Source of the DNA: Thermomonas carbonis
GTDB lineage: Bacteria; Pseudomonadota; Gammaproteobacteria; Xanthomonadales; Xanthomonadaceae
Reading direction: 5' to 3'
Assembly: GCF_014396975.1 (NCBI RefSeq)
Contig: NZ_CP060719.1
Location: 2,824,001 to 2,888,000 of the forward strand
DNA length: 64,000 bases
The notes below the pieces were generated by a model. The model was not told the DNA's origin and searched no databases. It worked only from the letters and a program-made list of their open reading frames with translations. The position numbers and the translations under genes are program-made. Shown one piece after another: positions 51,401 to 64,000 of this stretch (the first letter of the stretch is position 1; every line of letters starts with the position of its first letter).

Positions 51401-54388
51401 TCAGCCGCAGATGCGGTTGCGCCCTGCCCGCTTCGCTTCATACAGCAGGGCATCGGCGCGACTGACCAGTTTCTCGTGGTGCGACAACCCGGTGCGTTCG
51501 GTCACGCCGGCGCTGATCGTCATCGTCCAGCCGGGTGCGAACTCGCTGCAATCGATTGCCTGCACGCGCTCGCGCAACTGTTCGCATAGCTGGCGTGCCT
51601 CGTCCAGCGGCATGCCTTCGAACAGCACGGCGAATTCCTCGCCGCCCCAACGCGCGATGCTGCCGCGCCCGTCGATGCCTTGCTGCAAGGCATGCGCCAC
51701 CGCCACCAGGGCGTGGTCGCCGGCGGCGTGCGAGTACTGGTCGTTGATGCGCTTGAATTCGTCCACGTCGAACAGCGCGAAACTCAAGGGCTGCCGGGTG
51801 TCCACCGCACGATCAAAGGCCTTGGCGAGGCGATCATCGAAGTTGCGGCGGTTGCCGATACCGGTCAGCGCGTCCTCCAGCGCCATGCGCTCGAAGGCCT
51901 CGGACTGTTCCTTCAAGCGCGCAAGCAGGATCGACTTCTCGCGATCGGCGTCCAGCAAGCGGTCGGTCTGCTCACGCAATGCGCTGGTGCGCTGATCGAT
52001 GACCTCCTCCAGCTCCGTAGCGCGCCTGCGCAGGCTGCCCAGTCGCCAGCGGTAGATGGCGAACAGCAACAGCCCGAGCAACGCAGTCGCCAAGGCAAGG
52101 AACCAGGCCTGCTGCCACGGCTGCGGTTCGATCTCGATGTCGACGGCGGTGGGGCTGCCGCTCCAGTCGCGACCCAGGGTGGGCGCCGATACATCGACCA
52201 GGAAGCGGTAGCGCCCCGGACGCAGGTTGGTGTACTGGGCCACGCGCTGGTTGCCGCGTTCGATCCAGCCGGCATCCACGCCTTCCAGTCGATACCGGTA
52301 ACGCAGGAAGCGCGGCATCAGGAAACTCAGTGCCGCGTAACGGAATTCGAGCTTCTGCGTCCCCGCCGGCAGGCGCAGCAGGTTGTTTTCGGCCGAAACG
52401 GGCTTGTCGTTGGCATAGGCCTGTTCGATCACGACCTGCGGCAATTGGTGACGGTATGCCTGCAGGCGGCCGGGGCTGGTCATCGCTGCGCCGCGCGAGG
52501 TCGCCATCCAGATGTTGCCGCGGCTATCGCGCAGTGCGGCGGGCCCCGAGCCGCCGTTGCACTGTGCGCTGACCAGGCCATCGGCCTCGCCGAAATGGTC
52601 GTACGGCAGTTGCGCGAGGCGGCCATCGAGCACGGCCTCGGCATCACTGCGCTTGATCCGCAGCACGCCGCGGTTGGAGGTCATCCACAGGTGGCCGAGT
52701 TCGTCATCGACCACGGTGAACAAGGTATCGACCGGGAGGCCTTCCTTCAACGCGAGCCCGCGCAGCATGCCGTTGCGATAGCGCAGCAGGCCGCGGTCGG
52801 TGGCCAGCCACAGGGTACCGTCCGCGTCCTCGTGGAAATCGAACACATCCTGGGCACCGTTGACCGGACGCATGTCCAGCGTGCGCACCTTGCCGCCGAC
52901 GATGTTGGCGGCCCCATTGGAGGTGCCCACCCAAAGGCTGCCGTCGCGGGCGATGTGCAGCGAGATGATGAATTCGCGTGGCAGCCCATCGGCCAGGCCA
53001 TAGGCCTTGAACTTGCCATCACGCAGCCGCGCCAGTCCGCGCGAGGTGCCGATCCACAAGGTGCCGTCCGCCTCTTCGGCAAGCGCGCGCACCTGATTGC
53101 TGCCCGGCATGCCGTGCGCATTGTCGTAGTGGCCGACGACCTTGCCGTTGCGCATGCGCAGCACGCCATCGGTGTAGCTGCCGACCAGCAGCGAGCCATC
53201 GCGCGATTCCAGCAGGCTGAGCACAGAGTCGCTGGGCAGGCCATCGGCAGCGCTGTAGGTCGCCTCGACGCGGCCGTCGCGCCAAAGGTTGAGGCCGCGG
53301 CTGGTGCCGATCCACATGCCGCCGCGCGGTGCCTCGTACAGCGCGCGGACGTAGTCGTCGCTCAAGCCCTGGTCGCCGTTCCAGGTGCTGAACGAGGCAT
53401 CGCTCAGGCGCAGCAGACCGGCATTGGTGCCTGCCCAGATGCTGCCCTCGCGATCGACCAGCAACCCGGCGACGCGGTTGTTGGGTAGGCCGCGCACGCT
53501 GGTGAAGCGCTCCGCACCGGACGCACCCAGGCGTACCAGGCCGTTGTTGACGGTCCCCACCCAGAGGTTCCCTGCATTGTCCTTGGCCATGCTGGGCACG
53601 CCATCTTCCGGCAGCAAGGGCGATTCGCTGACGAAGCGTTGGCCCTGCATTCGGTAGACGCCGCGTTCGGTGCCCACGAAGATCGCGCCGGTGGCGTCCT
53701 GCATGATCCGGAAGATCGGTGCGGCGGGCAGCCCGGCATCGGCACGATAGACCTGGATGCGGTCGTCGGTGAAATGCGCCACGCCGTTTGCAGTCGCCGC
53801 CCACACGCTGCCATCGCGATCCAGCAGCAGGCCGTAAACCACGTCGCTGGGCAGGCCATTGCGTTCGTTGAACTGGGTCGGCGTCTTGTCGTGCATGCGA
53901 GTGATGCCGGCGCTCTCGGTCGCCACCCACAACCTGCCCTGGCGATCCAGGAGGGCGTCCATCACCTCTTCCTGGGCCAGCCCGTCCTTTTCCATCCACG
54001 TGCGCCAGCGATCGCCGCGCTTCACCGTGACCCCGCCGCGCGAGGTGCCGATGACCACCGCGCCGTCATCGCTTGCGCGCACTGAACGGATGCCGTTGTC
54101 CTTCAGCTCCGGCGTGTTGGCGCGGTCGAAGACATGGAATTCCAGGCCGTTGTAACGGACCAATCCTTCCCAGGTGCCCAGCCACAGATAGCCGTCGGGC
54201 GATTGCGCGATCGCATTGACCTGGTTGTGCGGCAAGCCTTGGCGGGTGGTCCAGGTCTCGCGGTAGAAGGCCGACAGCGGCTTGTCCTGCGCGCCGACCA
54301 CCGATGGCAACAGGCAAAGCAATACCAACAGGCCCGCCAGCGCCTTGCCCCACAGCCCGTGCACAGACGCCATCGGCATCCGCCCCAT
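51401..54388 (-). CDS. propeller-sensor diguanylate cyclase (Reg_prop, Y_Y_Y, GGDEF)
   Basis: A 995-residue inner-membrane signalling protein. After a signal/anchor (LAGLLVLLCLLPSVVGA, about 16-32) come some 14 two-component-regulator propeller repeats (xGLPxxxVxxL and LWxGTxxGL motifs, residues 45-650), a Y_Y_Y domain (690-760), one helix (WFLALATALLGLLLFAIY, about 770), a coiled coil and GGDEF (820-995). The active site GGEEF is at 915-919, so it should make c-di-GMP. The position of the RxxD inhibitory site reads GRGS, so product inhibition there is unlikely. The periplasmic propeller probably senses a ligand, often a glycan in related systems. ATG 54388 is the first of three possible starts. 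Confidence 0.88.
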   Translation of the reverse strand: MGRMPMASVHGLWGKALAGLLVLLCLLPSVVGAQDKPLSAFYRETWTTRQGLPHNQVNAIAQSPDGYLWLGTWEGLVRYNGLEFHVFDRANTPELKDNGIRSVRASDDGAVVIGTSRGGVTVKRGDRWRTWMEKDGLAQEEVMDALLDRQGRLWVATESAGITRMHDKTPTQFNERNGLPSDVVYGLLLDRDGSVWAATANGVAHFTDDRIQVYRADAGLPAAPIFRIMQDATGAIFVGTERGVYRMQGQRFVSESPLLPEDGVPSMAKDNAGNLWVGTVNNGLVRLGASGAERFTSVRGLPNNRVAGLLVDREGSIWAGTNAGLLRLSDASFSTWNGDQGLSDDYVRALYEAPRGGMWIGTSRGLNLWRDGRVEATYSAADGLPSDSVLSLLESRDGSLLVGSYTDGVLRMRNGKVVGHYDNAHGMPGSNQVRALAEEADGTLWIGTSRGLARLRDGKFKAYGLADGLPREFIISLHIARDGSLWVGTSNGAANIVGGKVRTLDMRPVNGAQDVFDFHEDADGTLWLATDRGLLRYRNGMLRGLALKEGLPVDTLFTVVDDELGHLWMTSNRGVLRIKRSDAEAVLDGRLAQLPYDHFGEADGLVSAQCNGGSGPAALRDSRGNIWMATSRGAAMTSPGRLQAYRHQLPQVVIEQAYANDKPVSAENNLLRLPAGTQKLEFRYAALSFLMPRFLRYRYRLEGVDAGWIERGNQRVAQYTNLRPGRYRFLVDVSAPTLGRDWSGSPTAVDIEIEPQPWQQAWFLALATALLGLLLFAIYRWRLGSLRRRATELEEVIDQRTSALREQTDRLLDADREKSILLARLKEQSEAFERMALEDALTGIGNRRNFDDRLAKAFDRAVDTRQPLSFALFDVDEFKRINDQYSHAAGDHALVAVAHALQQGIDGRGSIARWGGEEFAVLFEGMPLDEARQLCEQLRERVQAIDCSEFAPGWTMTISAGVTERTGLSHHEKLVSRADALLYEAKRAGRNRICG

Positions 54389-54400
54389 CCCTACCCCGCT

Positions 54401-54970
54401 TTACGCCGCCGGCAACCCGGACAGCGCCCCCATGTAGCGACGATAGTGCCGCAATTCCTCGATCGAGTCGCGTACGTCACTGAGCGCGGTATGCGCCGAT
54501 GCCTTGCGCACGCCGGCCAGTATCTCGGGCGACCAGCGCCGGGCGAGTTCCTTGATGGTGCTGACATCCAGGTTGCGGTAGTGGAAGTGGCGCTCCAGCG
54601 CGGGCATCAGCCGGTGCAGGAAGCGCCGGTCCTGGCAGATCGAGTTGCCGCACATCGGCGATGCACCAGCGGGCACCCATTCGCGCAGGAAGTCCAATGT
54701 GCGCGCTTCCGCCTCGGCCAGCGCCACGCCCTCCTCCAGCACCCGCCGCCACAAGCCGGACTTGCCGTGCTGGGTGCGATTCCAGTCGTCCATCGCCTCC
54801 AGCGCGGACAGCGGATGGGCGATGGCGAATTCCGGACCATCCGCCAGCACGTTGAGGTCGCCGTCGGTAACGACGGTGGCAATCTCCAGGATGCCGTCGC
54901 GGTCGGTATCCAGCCCGGTCATCTCGAGGTCGATCCAGATCAGGCGATCAGCGTGGGAATCCGCGTTCAT
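54401..54970 (-). CDS. orn: oligoribonuclease
   Basis: DEDDh 3'-5' exonuclease that finishes RNA decay and degrades pGpG, the product of c-di-GMP breakdown. It has 189 residues from ATG 54970; the longer frame upstream is not conserved. Catalytic D14 and E16 sit in [11 protein letters not shown], with [13 protein letters not shown] and [14 protein letters not shown] supplying the remaining residues. It lies 12 bases downstream of the cyclase start on the same strand. Confidence 0.95.
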   Translation of the reverse strand: MNADSHADRLIWIDLEMTGLDTDRDGILEIATVVTDGDLNVLADGPEFAIAHPLSALEAMDDWNRTQHGKSGLWRRVLEEGVALAEAEARTLDFLREWVPAGASPMCGNSICQDRRFLHRLMPALERHFHYRNLDVSTIKELARRWSPEILAGVRKASAHTALSDVRDSIEELRHYRRYMGALSGLPAA

Positions 54971-55028
54971 GCGCTCGCAAGCGTGGTGGGCTGCGGGCAT
55001 CATACCGGCTCGACCCCGGAGAACCTGC

Positions 55029-57543
<2,515 letters not shown>

Positions 57544-57601
57544 CGGAATTCCGTTTGCGGAAACGAAGAAGGGAAACTCGCGTCTCCCTTCGTGGATGGC
57601 A
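57544..57601 (-). other. guaB-guaA spacer with two weak hairpins
   Basis: The 58-base gap holds CGTTT/AAACG (57552-57556 with 57561-57565) and GAAGGGA/TCCCTTC (57568-57574 with 57585-57591). They are short, without a T run, and may tune guaA translation rather than end the transcript. Confidence 0.3.
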
Positions 57602-59247
<1,646 letters not shown>

Positions 59248-59250
59248 AGC

Positions 59251-60111
59251 CTAGGAATCAGCCAGTTCCGCCGCTTCCAGCGTGTTCTGCATCAACGTGG
59301 CCACGGTCATCGGCCCCACGCCGCCGGGCACCGGAGTGATCCAGCTGGCACGGCTGGCGGCTTCGGTGAATCCGACATCGCCGACCAGTCGGCCATCGTC
59401 CAACCGGTTGATGCCGACATCGATCACCACCGCGCCCGGCTTGACCCAGTCGCCGGGGATCAAGCCAGGACGGCCGACGGCCACCACCAGGATGTCGGCC
59501 TCGCCGACGTGGCGCTTGAGCACGTCCAGCGGGGTGAACTTGTGGCAGCTGGTCACCGTGCAGCCGGCGATCAGCAGTTCCATCGCCATCGGCCGACCGA
59601 CGTGGTTGGACACGCCCACGATCGTCGCGCTCTGTCCGCGCACCGGCCGGTCCGTATAGGCCAGCAGTGTGGTGATGCCGCGTGGCGTGCACGGGCGCAG
59701 GCCAAACTGTCGCAGCGCGAGATGCCCCACGTTCTGCGGGTGGAAGCCGTCGACATCCTTGTCCGGATGGATGCGCTCGATCAGCGCCGTCGCGTCGCGG
59801 ATGCCGGGCAACGGCAACTGCACCAGGATCCCATGCACGCCGGGATCCGCATTGAGCCGATCGATCAGGGTGAGCAATTCCGCTTCGGTGGTGCCTGCCG
59901 GCAGGTCGAAATCGAGCGCCTCGATGCCTACTTTCTCGGCGGCACGGCGCTTGTTGCGCACGTAGGACTGGCTGGCGGGATCCTGGCCGACCAGTACCAC
60001 CGCCAGCCCGGGCCGCGACTTGCCTGCGGCCACGCGCGCATCCACCTGCGCCTTCAGTGTGTGCAGGAGGTCGTCGGCGATGCGCTTTCCGTCGAGGATC
60101 TTGGCGGGCAT
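59251..60111 (-). CDS. folD: methylenetetrahydrofolate dehydrogenase/cyclohydrolase
   Basis: Bifunctional one-carbon enzyme producing 10-formyl-THF for purine synthesis; 286 residues from ATG 60111. The catalytic motif [14 protein letters not shown], the signature QLPLP, the Rossmann segment [11 protein letters not shown] and the C-terminal [10 protein letters not shown] are all intact. It is divergent from the DUF1244 gene over 54 bases. Confidence 0.96.
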   Translation of the reverse strand: MPAKILDGKRIADDLLHTLKAQVDARVAAGKSRPGLAVVLVGQDPASQSYVRNKRRAAEKVGIEALDFDLPAGTTEAELLTLIDRLNADPGVHGILVQLPLPGIRDATALIERIHPDKDVDGFHPQNVGHLALRQFGLRPCTPRGITTLLAYTDRPVRGQSATIVGVSNHVGRPMAMELLIAGCTVTSCHKFTPLDVLKRHVGEADILVVAVGRPGLIPGDWVKPGAVVIDVGINRLDDGRLVGDVGFTEAASRASWITPVPGGVGPMTVATLMQNTLEAAELADS

Positions 60112-60165
60112 GCGGTGGCGTTGCGCTACAGTCGGGCGCGCATTATCGCCCACGCAGGCACCACC

Positions 60166-60465
60166 ATGACCGACACCGACACCACCGCACTCGAAGCCGC
60201 CGCGTTCCGCCGTCTGCGCGACCACCTGATGGTGCAGCGCCCGGACGTGCAGAACATCGACCTGATGATCCTGGCCGGGTTCTGCCGCAACTGCCTGGCC
60301 GACTGGTACCGTGACGCAGCACAGGAACGCGGCCTGTCGATGACCCGCGACGAAGCGCGGGAAGCGGTGTACGGTATGCCATTCGCTGAATTCAAGGCGC
60401 GGCACCAGGCCGAAGCCACGCCGGAGCAGCTGGCCGCCTTCGAGGCGCGCACGCGCTCATCCTGA
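60166..60465 (+). CDS. DUF1244 family protein
   Basis: A small helical cytoplasmic protein of 99 residues, the normal family size. It carries [12 protein letters not shown] (about 38-49) and ARREA-like helices with [16 protein letters not shown] 60166 is the family start. Function unknown. The two cysteines in FCRNC are conserved in my memory of the family. Confidence 0.85.
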   Translation: MTDTDTTALEAAAFRRLRDHLMVQRPDVQNIDLMILAGFCRNCLADWYRDAAQERGLSMTRDEAREAVYGMPFAEFKARHQAEATPEQLAAFEARTRSS

Positions 60466-60503
60466 GACCGCCGTCGGCCGGCAGCGACCCAGCAGGGGGC
60501 CAC

Positions 60504-60710
60504 ATGGCGATGATCCACGGCGAATGTCCCAAGTGCGGCAAGCGCGTCTTGCACGTCAACATCGAGAACGTGGTCGGCGTGGCCGATGGCAGCAGCAATG
60601 CGCGCTGCCTGAGCTACAGCTGCATCCACTGCCACGTGGTACTGGGCGTGCAGGTCGACCATCGCGCCAAGCCGCGGTCGCGCGCCAAGCCGGCCGCGAC
60701 CGCGTCCTGA
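60504..60710 (+). CDS. small zinc-ribbon-like protein
   Basis: A 68-residue protein starting at ATG 60504 with AGGGGG upstream. Cysteine pairs C8/C11 (CPKC) and C40/C43 (CIHC) are spaced like a zinc ribbon, with an extra C35 and a basic C-terminal tail (HRAKPRSRAKPA). It lies 38 bases after the DUF1244 gene. I do not recognise a specific family; a nucleic-acid or protein adaptor role is possible. Confidence 0.7.
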   Translation: MAMIHGECPKCGKRVLHVNIENVVGVADGSSNARCLSYSCIHCHVVLGVQVDHRAKPRSRAKPAATAS

Positions 60711-60714
60711 CCGG

Positions 60715-61788
60715 TCACTCGGAACCCTGCAGCTGTCCCTCCAGCGGTGGCTGCAGGGGCAGCTGGCCGGGTGCCGGGCAACGCGGCACGCCGGAACCGA
60801 CCACGCAGTTCACGCAGCACTGCTGTGGCACCACCTGGTTGGGCAGGTAGCTCGGCGGCTGCACCGGGCCAATCAGCGCGAGTTCCGCCTGCGACTTCAG
60901 CTTGAGCAGCACTGCCCAGTCCTGGCGGTTGAAATTGCAGGCACCCTGCGTGTCCGGCGAACATTCCACATCGCCCTCGGTGCGCTGCGGGACGCCCCAC
61001 AACTGGCCACTGGCATTGAGGTTGAACTGGCGCATGGTGACCGCCTGCTGCACGTTGCCGCCGACCGCATAGGCCTTGCCATCACCGCCCGGGTTGGCCG
61101 CGACCACCGCATCGCAATGCATCGCCAGCCCGCTGGCACCACCATCGATGGTGTCCGACAAGCCACGGAAGCCATACACGCGGTTGGTGCGGACGTAGCA
61201 CAGCAGATCGCCGACGGCCGGGGCGGCGGCCATCGGATCCAGGAAACGGTAGGGGCTGCGCTCGGGATCGACGCGCGCGGCGCGCACGTAGTCGAAATGG
61301 CTGGCGGAGCTGCGGAAGCCCGGCACGCCGGCGCGCTGCATCACCCACGAGATGAAGGCCGCCGACCACGGGTTGTCGACCACGAAGCCGCGGCAGCCCA
61401 GGCCCGGGTAGGTGCTGTTGATCGCGTAGTTGCAGTCGGTTGCGCCGGACTTGGCGGCCATCGGCGACAACAGGCCCGCGGATTGCCAATAGAACGCGAC
61501 GCGACGCCACGGCGAGCCGCCATCCTGCAGCCCGCGGCTTTCGGCCTCGTATACGGCGCTGCTGGCCAGCCGGCCATCGGTGTCGATGAAGGGCCGGTTC
61601 CAGCGCAGGTGTTCGTCGCAGGCGATCGCGGCGATGCGGGTGGCGACTTCGGCATCACCTTGCCGGCCGCGCAAGGCGGGGCACTGGTCGGCGGACATCG
61701 CCCATCCGGAACAGAGCAGCAGGCCGAGCCCGGCCAACCGCATCGACCAGGGCGACCGCTTGCCTGCCCGCTTCGTCTCCACCGCCAT
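60715..61788 (-). CDS. DUF2272 domain secreted protein
   Basis: A 357-residue exported protein with signal peptide ending near AMSA (residue 33). The central region matches DUF2272: WRRVAFYWQSAGL, NPWSAAFISWVMQRAGVP and a GDLLCYVRT segment. The W-SAAFISW and HCD residues suggest a CHAP/NlpC-like amidase fold with possible catalytic Cys and His. The C-terminal tail is proline/cysteine-rich (CCVNCVVGSG). ATG 61788 overlaps the ThiF stop by one base. Cell-wall hydrolysis is a family-level guess. Confidence 0.75.
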   Translation of the reverse strand: MAVETKRAGKRSPWSMRLAGLGLLLCSGWAMSADQCPALRGRQGDAEVATRIAAIACDEHLRWNRPFIDTDGRLASSAVYEAESRGLQDGGSPWRRVAFYWQSAGLLSPMAAKSGATDCNYAINSTYPGLGCRGFVVDNPWSAAFISWVMQRAGVPGFRSSASHFDYVRAARVDPERSPYRFLDPMAAAPAVGDLLCYVRTNRVYGFRGLSDTIDGGASGLAMHCDAVVAANPGGDGKAYAVGGNVQQAVTMRQFNLNASGQLWGVPQRTEGDVECSPDTQGACNFNRQDWAVLLKLKSQAELALIGPVQPPSYLPNQVVPQQCCVNCVVGSGVPRCPAPGQLPLQPPLEGQLQGSE

Positions 61789-62921
61789 CAAACCTCGCCT
61801 CCGGCGCAGAACGCCGCGTAATCGACATAACCAGGGAAAGCGCGATCCGGCGCGCAGACCGGACATTGCGGGTCCGGCGACAGGCGCGTCTCGCGAAACC
61901 GCATCGCCAATGCATCGAACTGCAGCAGGCGACCACGCAAGGGTCCGCCGATGCCGAGCAGCAACTTGATCGCCTCGGTGGCCTGCAGCAGCCCTATCAC
62001 GCCCGGCAGCACGCCAAGTACGCCGGCTTCGGCACAGTTGGGTGCGGATTCCGGCGGCGGCGGCTCCGGAAACAGGCAGCGATAGCAAGGTGCCACGCCC
62101 CGATGGCGACCGGCATCGAACACGCTGACCTGCCCTTCGAAACGATGCACCGCGCCGTAGACCAGCGGCTTGCCCAGCTTCACGCAGGCATCGTTCAGCA
62201 GGTAGCGCGCGGGAAAATTGTCGGCACCATCGACTACCACGTCGATGCCGTCGAGCAGGCGTTCCACGTTGTCCGACGTGATGCGCTCGCGGATAGCTTC
62301 GATGGTCGTGCGCGGGTTCAACGCGGCCAGCGCGATCGCGGCAGATTCCACTTTTGGTGTGCCGATGCGTGCCTCGGTGTGCAGGATCTGCCGTTGCAGG
62401 TTGCTGCGGTCGACCACGTCGTCGTCGGCGATGCGCAGGGTGCCGATGCCGGCCGCGGCCAGGTAATACGCCGCCGGCGAGCCCAATCCTCCCGCGCCGA
62501 CCAGCAGCACGCGCGCAGCTTCGAGCGCCTTCTGACCTTGCAGTCCGACATCGGGCAGGCGCAAGTGGCGCGAATAGCGCTCGCTGAAATCGGCATCGAC
62601 ATCGGCGCGTTGCATCGGCAGGCCGGCCGCGTCCCAGGCATCGGTGCCGCCTTCAACGGACGACAGGTTGCGATAGCCGCGTGCTTCAAGGAACAGCGCG
62701 ACTTGCAGCGAACGCGCGCCACGCTGGCAAACCAGCAGCACCTCGGTGTCGAGATCGGCGATATGCGTGGCGGGATCCGTCTGCAGGTCTTCGCGGACGA
62801 TACCCCGTGCGCCTTCGACCATGCCCAACGCGCGCTCGTGCGGGGCGCGCACATCGACGAGCAATGCGCCCGCCTGTTGGCGTGCATGTGCTTCGTCGGG
62901 ACTCAGGATGCGGATAGACAT
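61788..62921 (-). CDS. moeB: MoeB/ThiF-type adenylyltransferase with N-terminal rhodanese domain
   Basis: A 377-residue fusion. Residues 1-108 are a rhodanese domain with active-site cysteine in LLVCQRGARS. Residues 115-377 are an E1-like adenylyltransferase: LLVGAGGLGSPAAYYL for ATP, the conserved arginine in NLQRQILH, and zinc cysteines in CYRC and CPVC. It would adenylate the C-terminal glycine of MoaD or a ThiS-like carrier and pass on sulfur. Rhodanese more often sits C-terminal (UBA4/MoeBR). It lies upstream of the DUF2272 gene and 17 bases after moeA, which supports a molybdopterin role. Confidence 0.88.
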   Translation of the reverse strand: MSIRILSPDEAHARQQAGALLVDVRAPHERALGMVEGARGIVREDLQTDPATHIADLDTEVLLVCQRGARSLQVALFLEARGYRNLSSVEGGTDAWDAAGLPMQRADVDADFSERYSRHLRLPDVGLQGQKALEAARVLLVGAGGLGSPAAYYLAAAGIGTLRIADDDVVDRSNLQRQILHTEARIGTPKVESAAIALAALNPRTTIEAIRERITSDNVERLLDGIDVVVDGADNFPARYLLNDACVKLGKPLVYGAVHRFEGQVSVFDAGRHRGVAPCYRCLFPEPPPPESAPNCAEAGVLGVLPGVIGLLQATEAIKLLLGIGGPLRGRLLQFDALAMRFRETRLSPDPQCPVCAPDRAFPGYVDYAAFCAGGEV

Positions 62922-62938
62922 CCCGCGATTATCGCCGA

Positions 62939-64000
62939 TCAATACGTGAGCACTTCGACGACATCGCCCTGTGCGAGCGATATAGCGCCTTCCGCCAGCA
63001 CCAGCAGGGCATCGGCATCCGCTGCGGCACGCAGGCGATGGGAACCTGTCGCCGCGTTCGGCGTGACCCATAGCGTACCGGTGTCGTCGACCTGCAGCGT
63101 CCCGCGCACGAATTCGCGGCGCGCATGCGGCTTTTCGATGGCTATCTGCAGGCGCGCGAATCGACGCGGCCCTTCCGCCCTGCCCTGCAGACCATGGATC
63201 AACACACGGCCCAAGGTCAGGAAGGTCGCCAGCACCGAGACCGGATTACCCGGCAGGCCCAGGAACTGCGCTTGCCCCAGCTTGCCTGCCAGCAGCGGCA
63301 TGCCCGGTTTCATCCGCACTTTCCAGAAATGCACGCGGCCATGTGCTTGCAGCATGGCCGGGATATGGTCCTTTTCTCCCGCCGACACCGCGCCGCATGT
63401 GATCACCACGTCGAAACTCGATGCGGCGTCCTGCATCATCGACGCGATGCGCTCCGGATCGTCGGGAAGCGTCGGCCACGCGACCGGTTCCAGTCCTTCC
63501 GCGCGCAACAGGCCCATCAGCAATTCGCGGTTGCTGTTGTAGATCTCGCCGGGCTGCAAGGGCATGCCCGCCTCGACCAGCTCGTCGCCGGTGGTGAAAA
63601 CTGCCACCGTGGGTTTGGCCGAGACCGGCAAACGCTCGATGCCGAGCGACGCCGCCAGCGACACCTGCACGGCATTGAGCCGGGTCCCGGCCCGCAACAC
63701 CGGATCACCGGCTTGTGCGTCCTCGCCGGCAATGCGCACGTTGACGCCTGCACGCACGCCGGGCGGCATGGTCACTGCATCGCCATCGACCTGCGTGTCC
63801 TCGCGCATCACCACGGTATCCGCACTGATCGGCATCGGTGCGCCGGTGGTGATGCGCACGCATTCGCCGGCACCGACATGCAGGCCAAGCGCGCGACCGG
63901 CGAACTGCTCGCCGACCAGCGCCAGCGATACAGACTCGTGTTTGCGCAAATCCGCATGGCGGCAGGCGTAGCCATCCATCGCACTGTTGTCGAACGGCTG
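62939..64000 (-). CDS. moeA: molybdopterin molybdotransferase, 5'-truncated by window end
   Basis: Inserts molybdate into adenylylated molybdopterin. The visible 353 codons run from the canonical PFDNSAMDGYA segment at the window edge to the stop at 62939-62941. The frame stays open to base 64000, so the N-terminal roughly 60-70 residues lie outside. Motifs: RITTGAPMP, TTGDELVEAG, GAVSAGEKD and FLGLPGNPVSV, the last two in the MPT-binding domain. Domain IV ends the protein. It is followed by moeB 17 bases away, a plausible operon. Confidence 0.95.
   Translation of the reverse strand, partial: QPFDNSAMDGYACRHADLRKHESVSLALVGEQFAGRALGLHVGAGECVRITTGAPMPISADTVVMREDTQVDGDAVTMPPGVRAGVNVRIAGEDAQAGDPVLRAGTRLNAVQVSLAASLGIERLPVSAKPTVAVFTTGDELVEAGMPLQPGEIYNSNRELLMGLLRAEGLEPVAWPTLPDDPERIASMMQDAASSFDVVITCGAVSAGEKDHIPAMLQAHGRVHFWKVRMKPGMPLLAGKLGQAQFLGLPGNPVSVLATFLTLGRVLIHGLQGRAEGPRRFARLQIAIEKPHARREFVRGTLQVDDTGTLWVTPNAATGSHRLRAAADADALLVLAEGAISLAQGDVVEVLTY

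Noticed and set aside
57544..57601. Purine riboswitch before guaA
   Set aside because: The gap is too short for an aptamer and has only two weak stems.

Overview
The window is high-GC DNA from a gammaproteobacterium, most probably Xanthomonadaceae (Xanthomonas/Lysobacter/Luteimonas type). Three things point there: a xyloglucan-utilisation gene order like that of Xanthomonas, a xanthomonadin-like aryl-polyene (APE) operon, and the housekeeping set ppsR/ppsA, orn, tadA, guaA, guaB, folD. Genus is not decidable from the sequence alone.

Region 1 (1-20247, + strand) is a nearly gapless saccharolytic locus. It runs GH74 endo-xyloglucanase, CE20-type acetylesterase, GH35 beta-galactosidase, GH31 alpha-xylosidase, GH95 alpha-L-fucosidase, xylB, xylA, an MFS xylose-type symporter, a GH3 beta-glucosidase lipoprotein, an SSS sodium symporter and a small secreted beta-rich protein. 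Together they would cut decorated xyloglucan, remove acetyl, fucosyl, galactosyl and xylosyl groups, hydrolyse the glucan core, import the sugars and pass xylose to the pentose phosphate pathway. xylA carries a one-base frameshift at about 12956. No regulator or TonB receptor is inside the window.

Region 2 (20248-22371) is a small, visibly AT-richer islet. It holds a DUF4124 gene and an unrecognised 331-aa protein with a HEPN-like R-N-x3-H motif. Beyond them is a good match to a XerC/XerD dif site (21941-21968), then a second DUF4124 gene on the other strand. Region 3 (22463-26634, - strand) is a two-gene signalling operon: a PAS histidine kinase and a REC-REC-PAS-GAF-like-GGDEF-EAL protein with a degenerate GGDEF motif and an intact EAL. 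Region 4 (26908-29525) is copA-copB copper resistance.

Region 5 (47074 down to 29612, - strand) is a 20-gene translationally coupled APE operon: chain-length factor, two acyltransferases, two ACPs, a CoA-ligase/dehydratase fusion, a glycosyltransferase, an aromatic ammonia-lyase, a thioesterase, LolA-like and MMPL transport proteins, a halogenase-like flavoprotein, two ketosynthases, a ketoreductase, a dehydratase and a phosphopantetheinyl transferase. It lies just downstream of a tRNA-Ala/tRNA-Glu operon with a recognisable promoter and terminator.

Region 6 (47458-64000) is mostly housekeeping: a DUF1249 protein, divergent ppsR and ppsA, a membrane-anchored propeller diguanylate cyclase, orn, a DUF2721 membrane protein, tadA-guaA-guaB, a palindromic repeat pair, folD, a DUF1244 protein, a small zinc-ribbon protein, a DUF2272 protein, a rhodanese-ThiF fusion and the 3' part of moeA, which runs off the end of the window.
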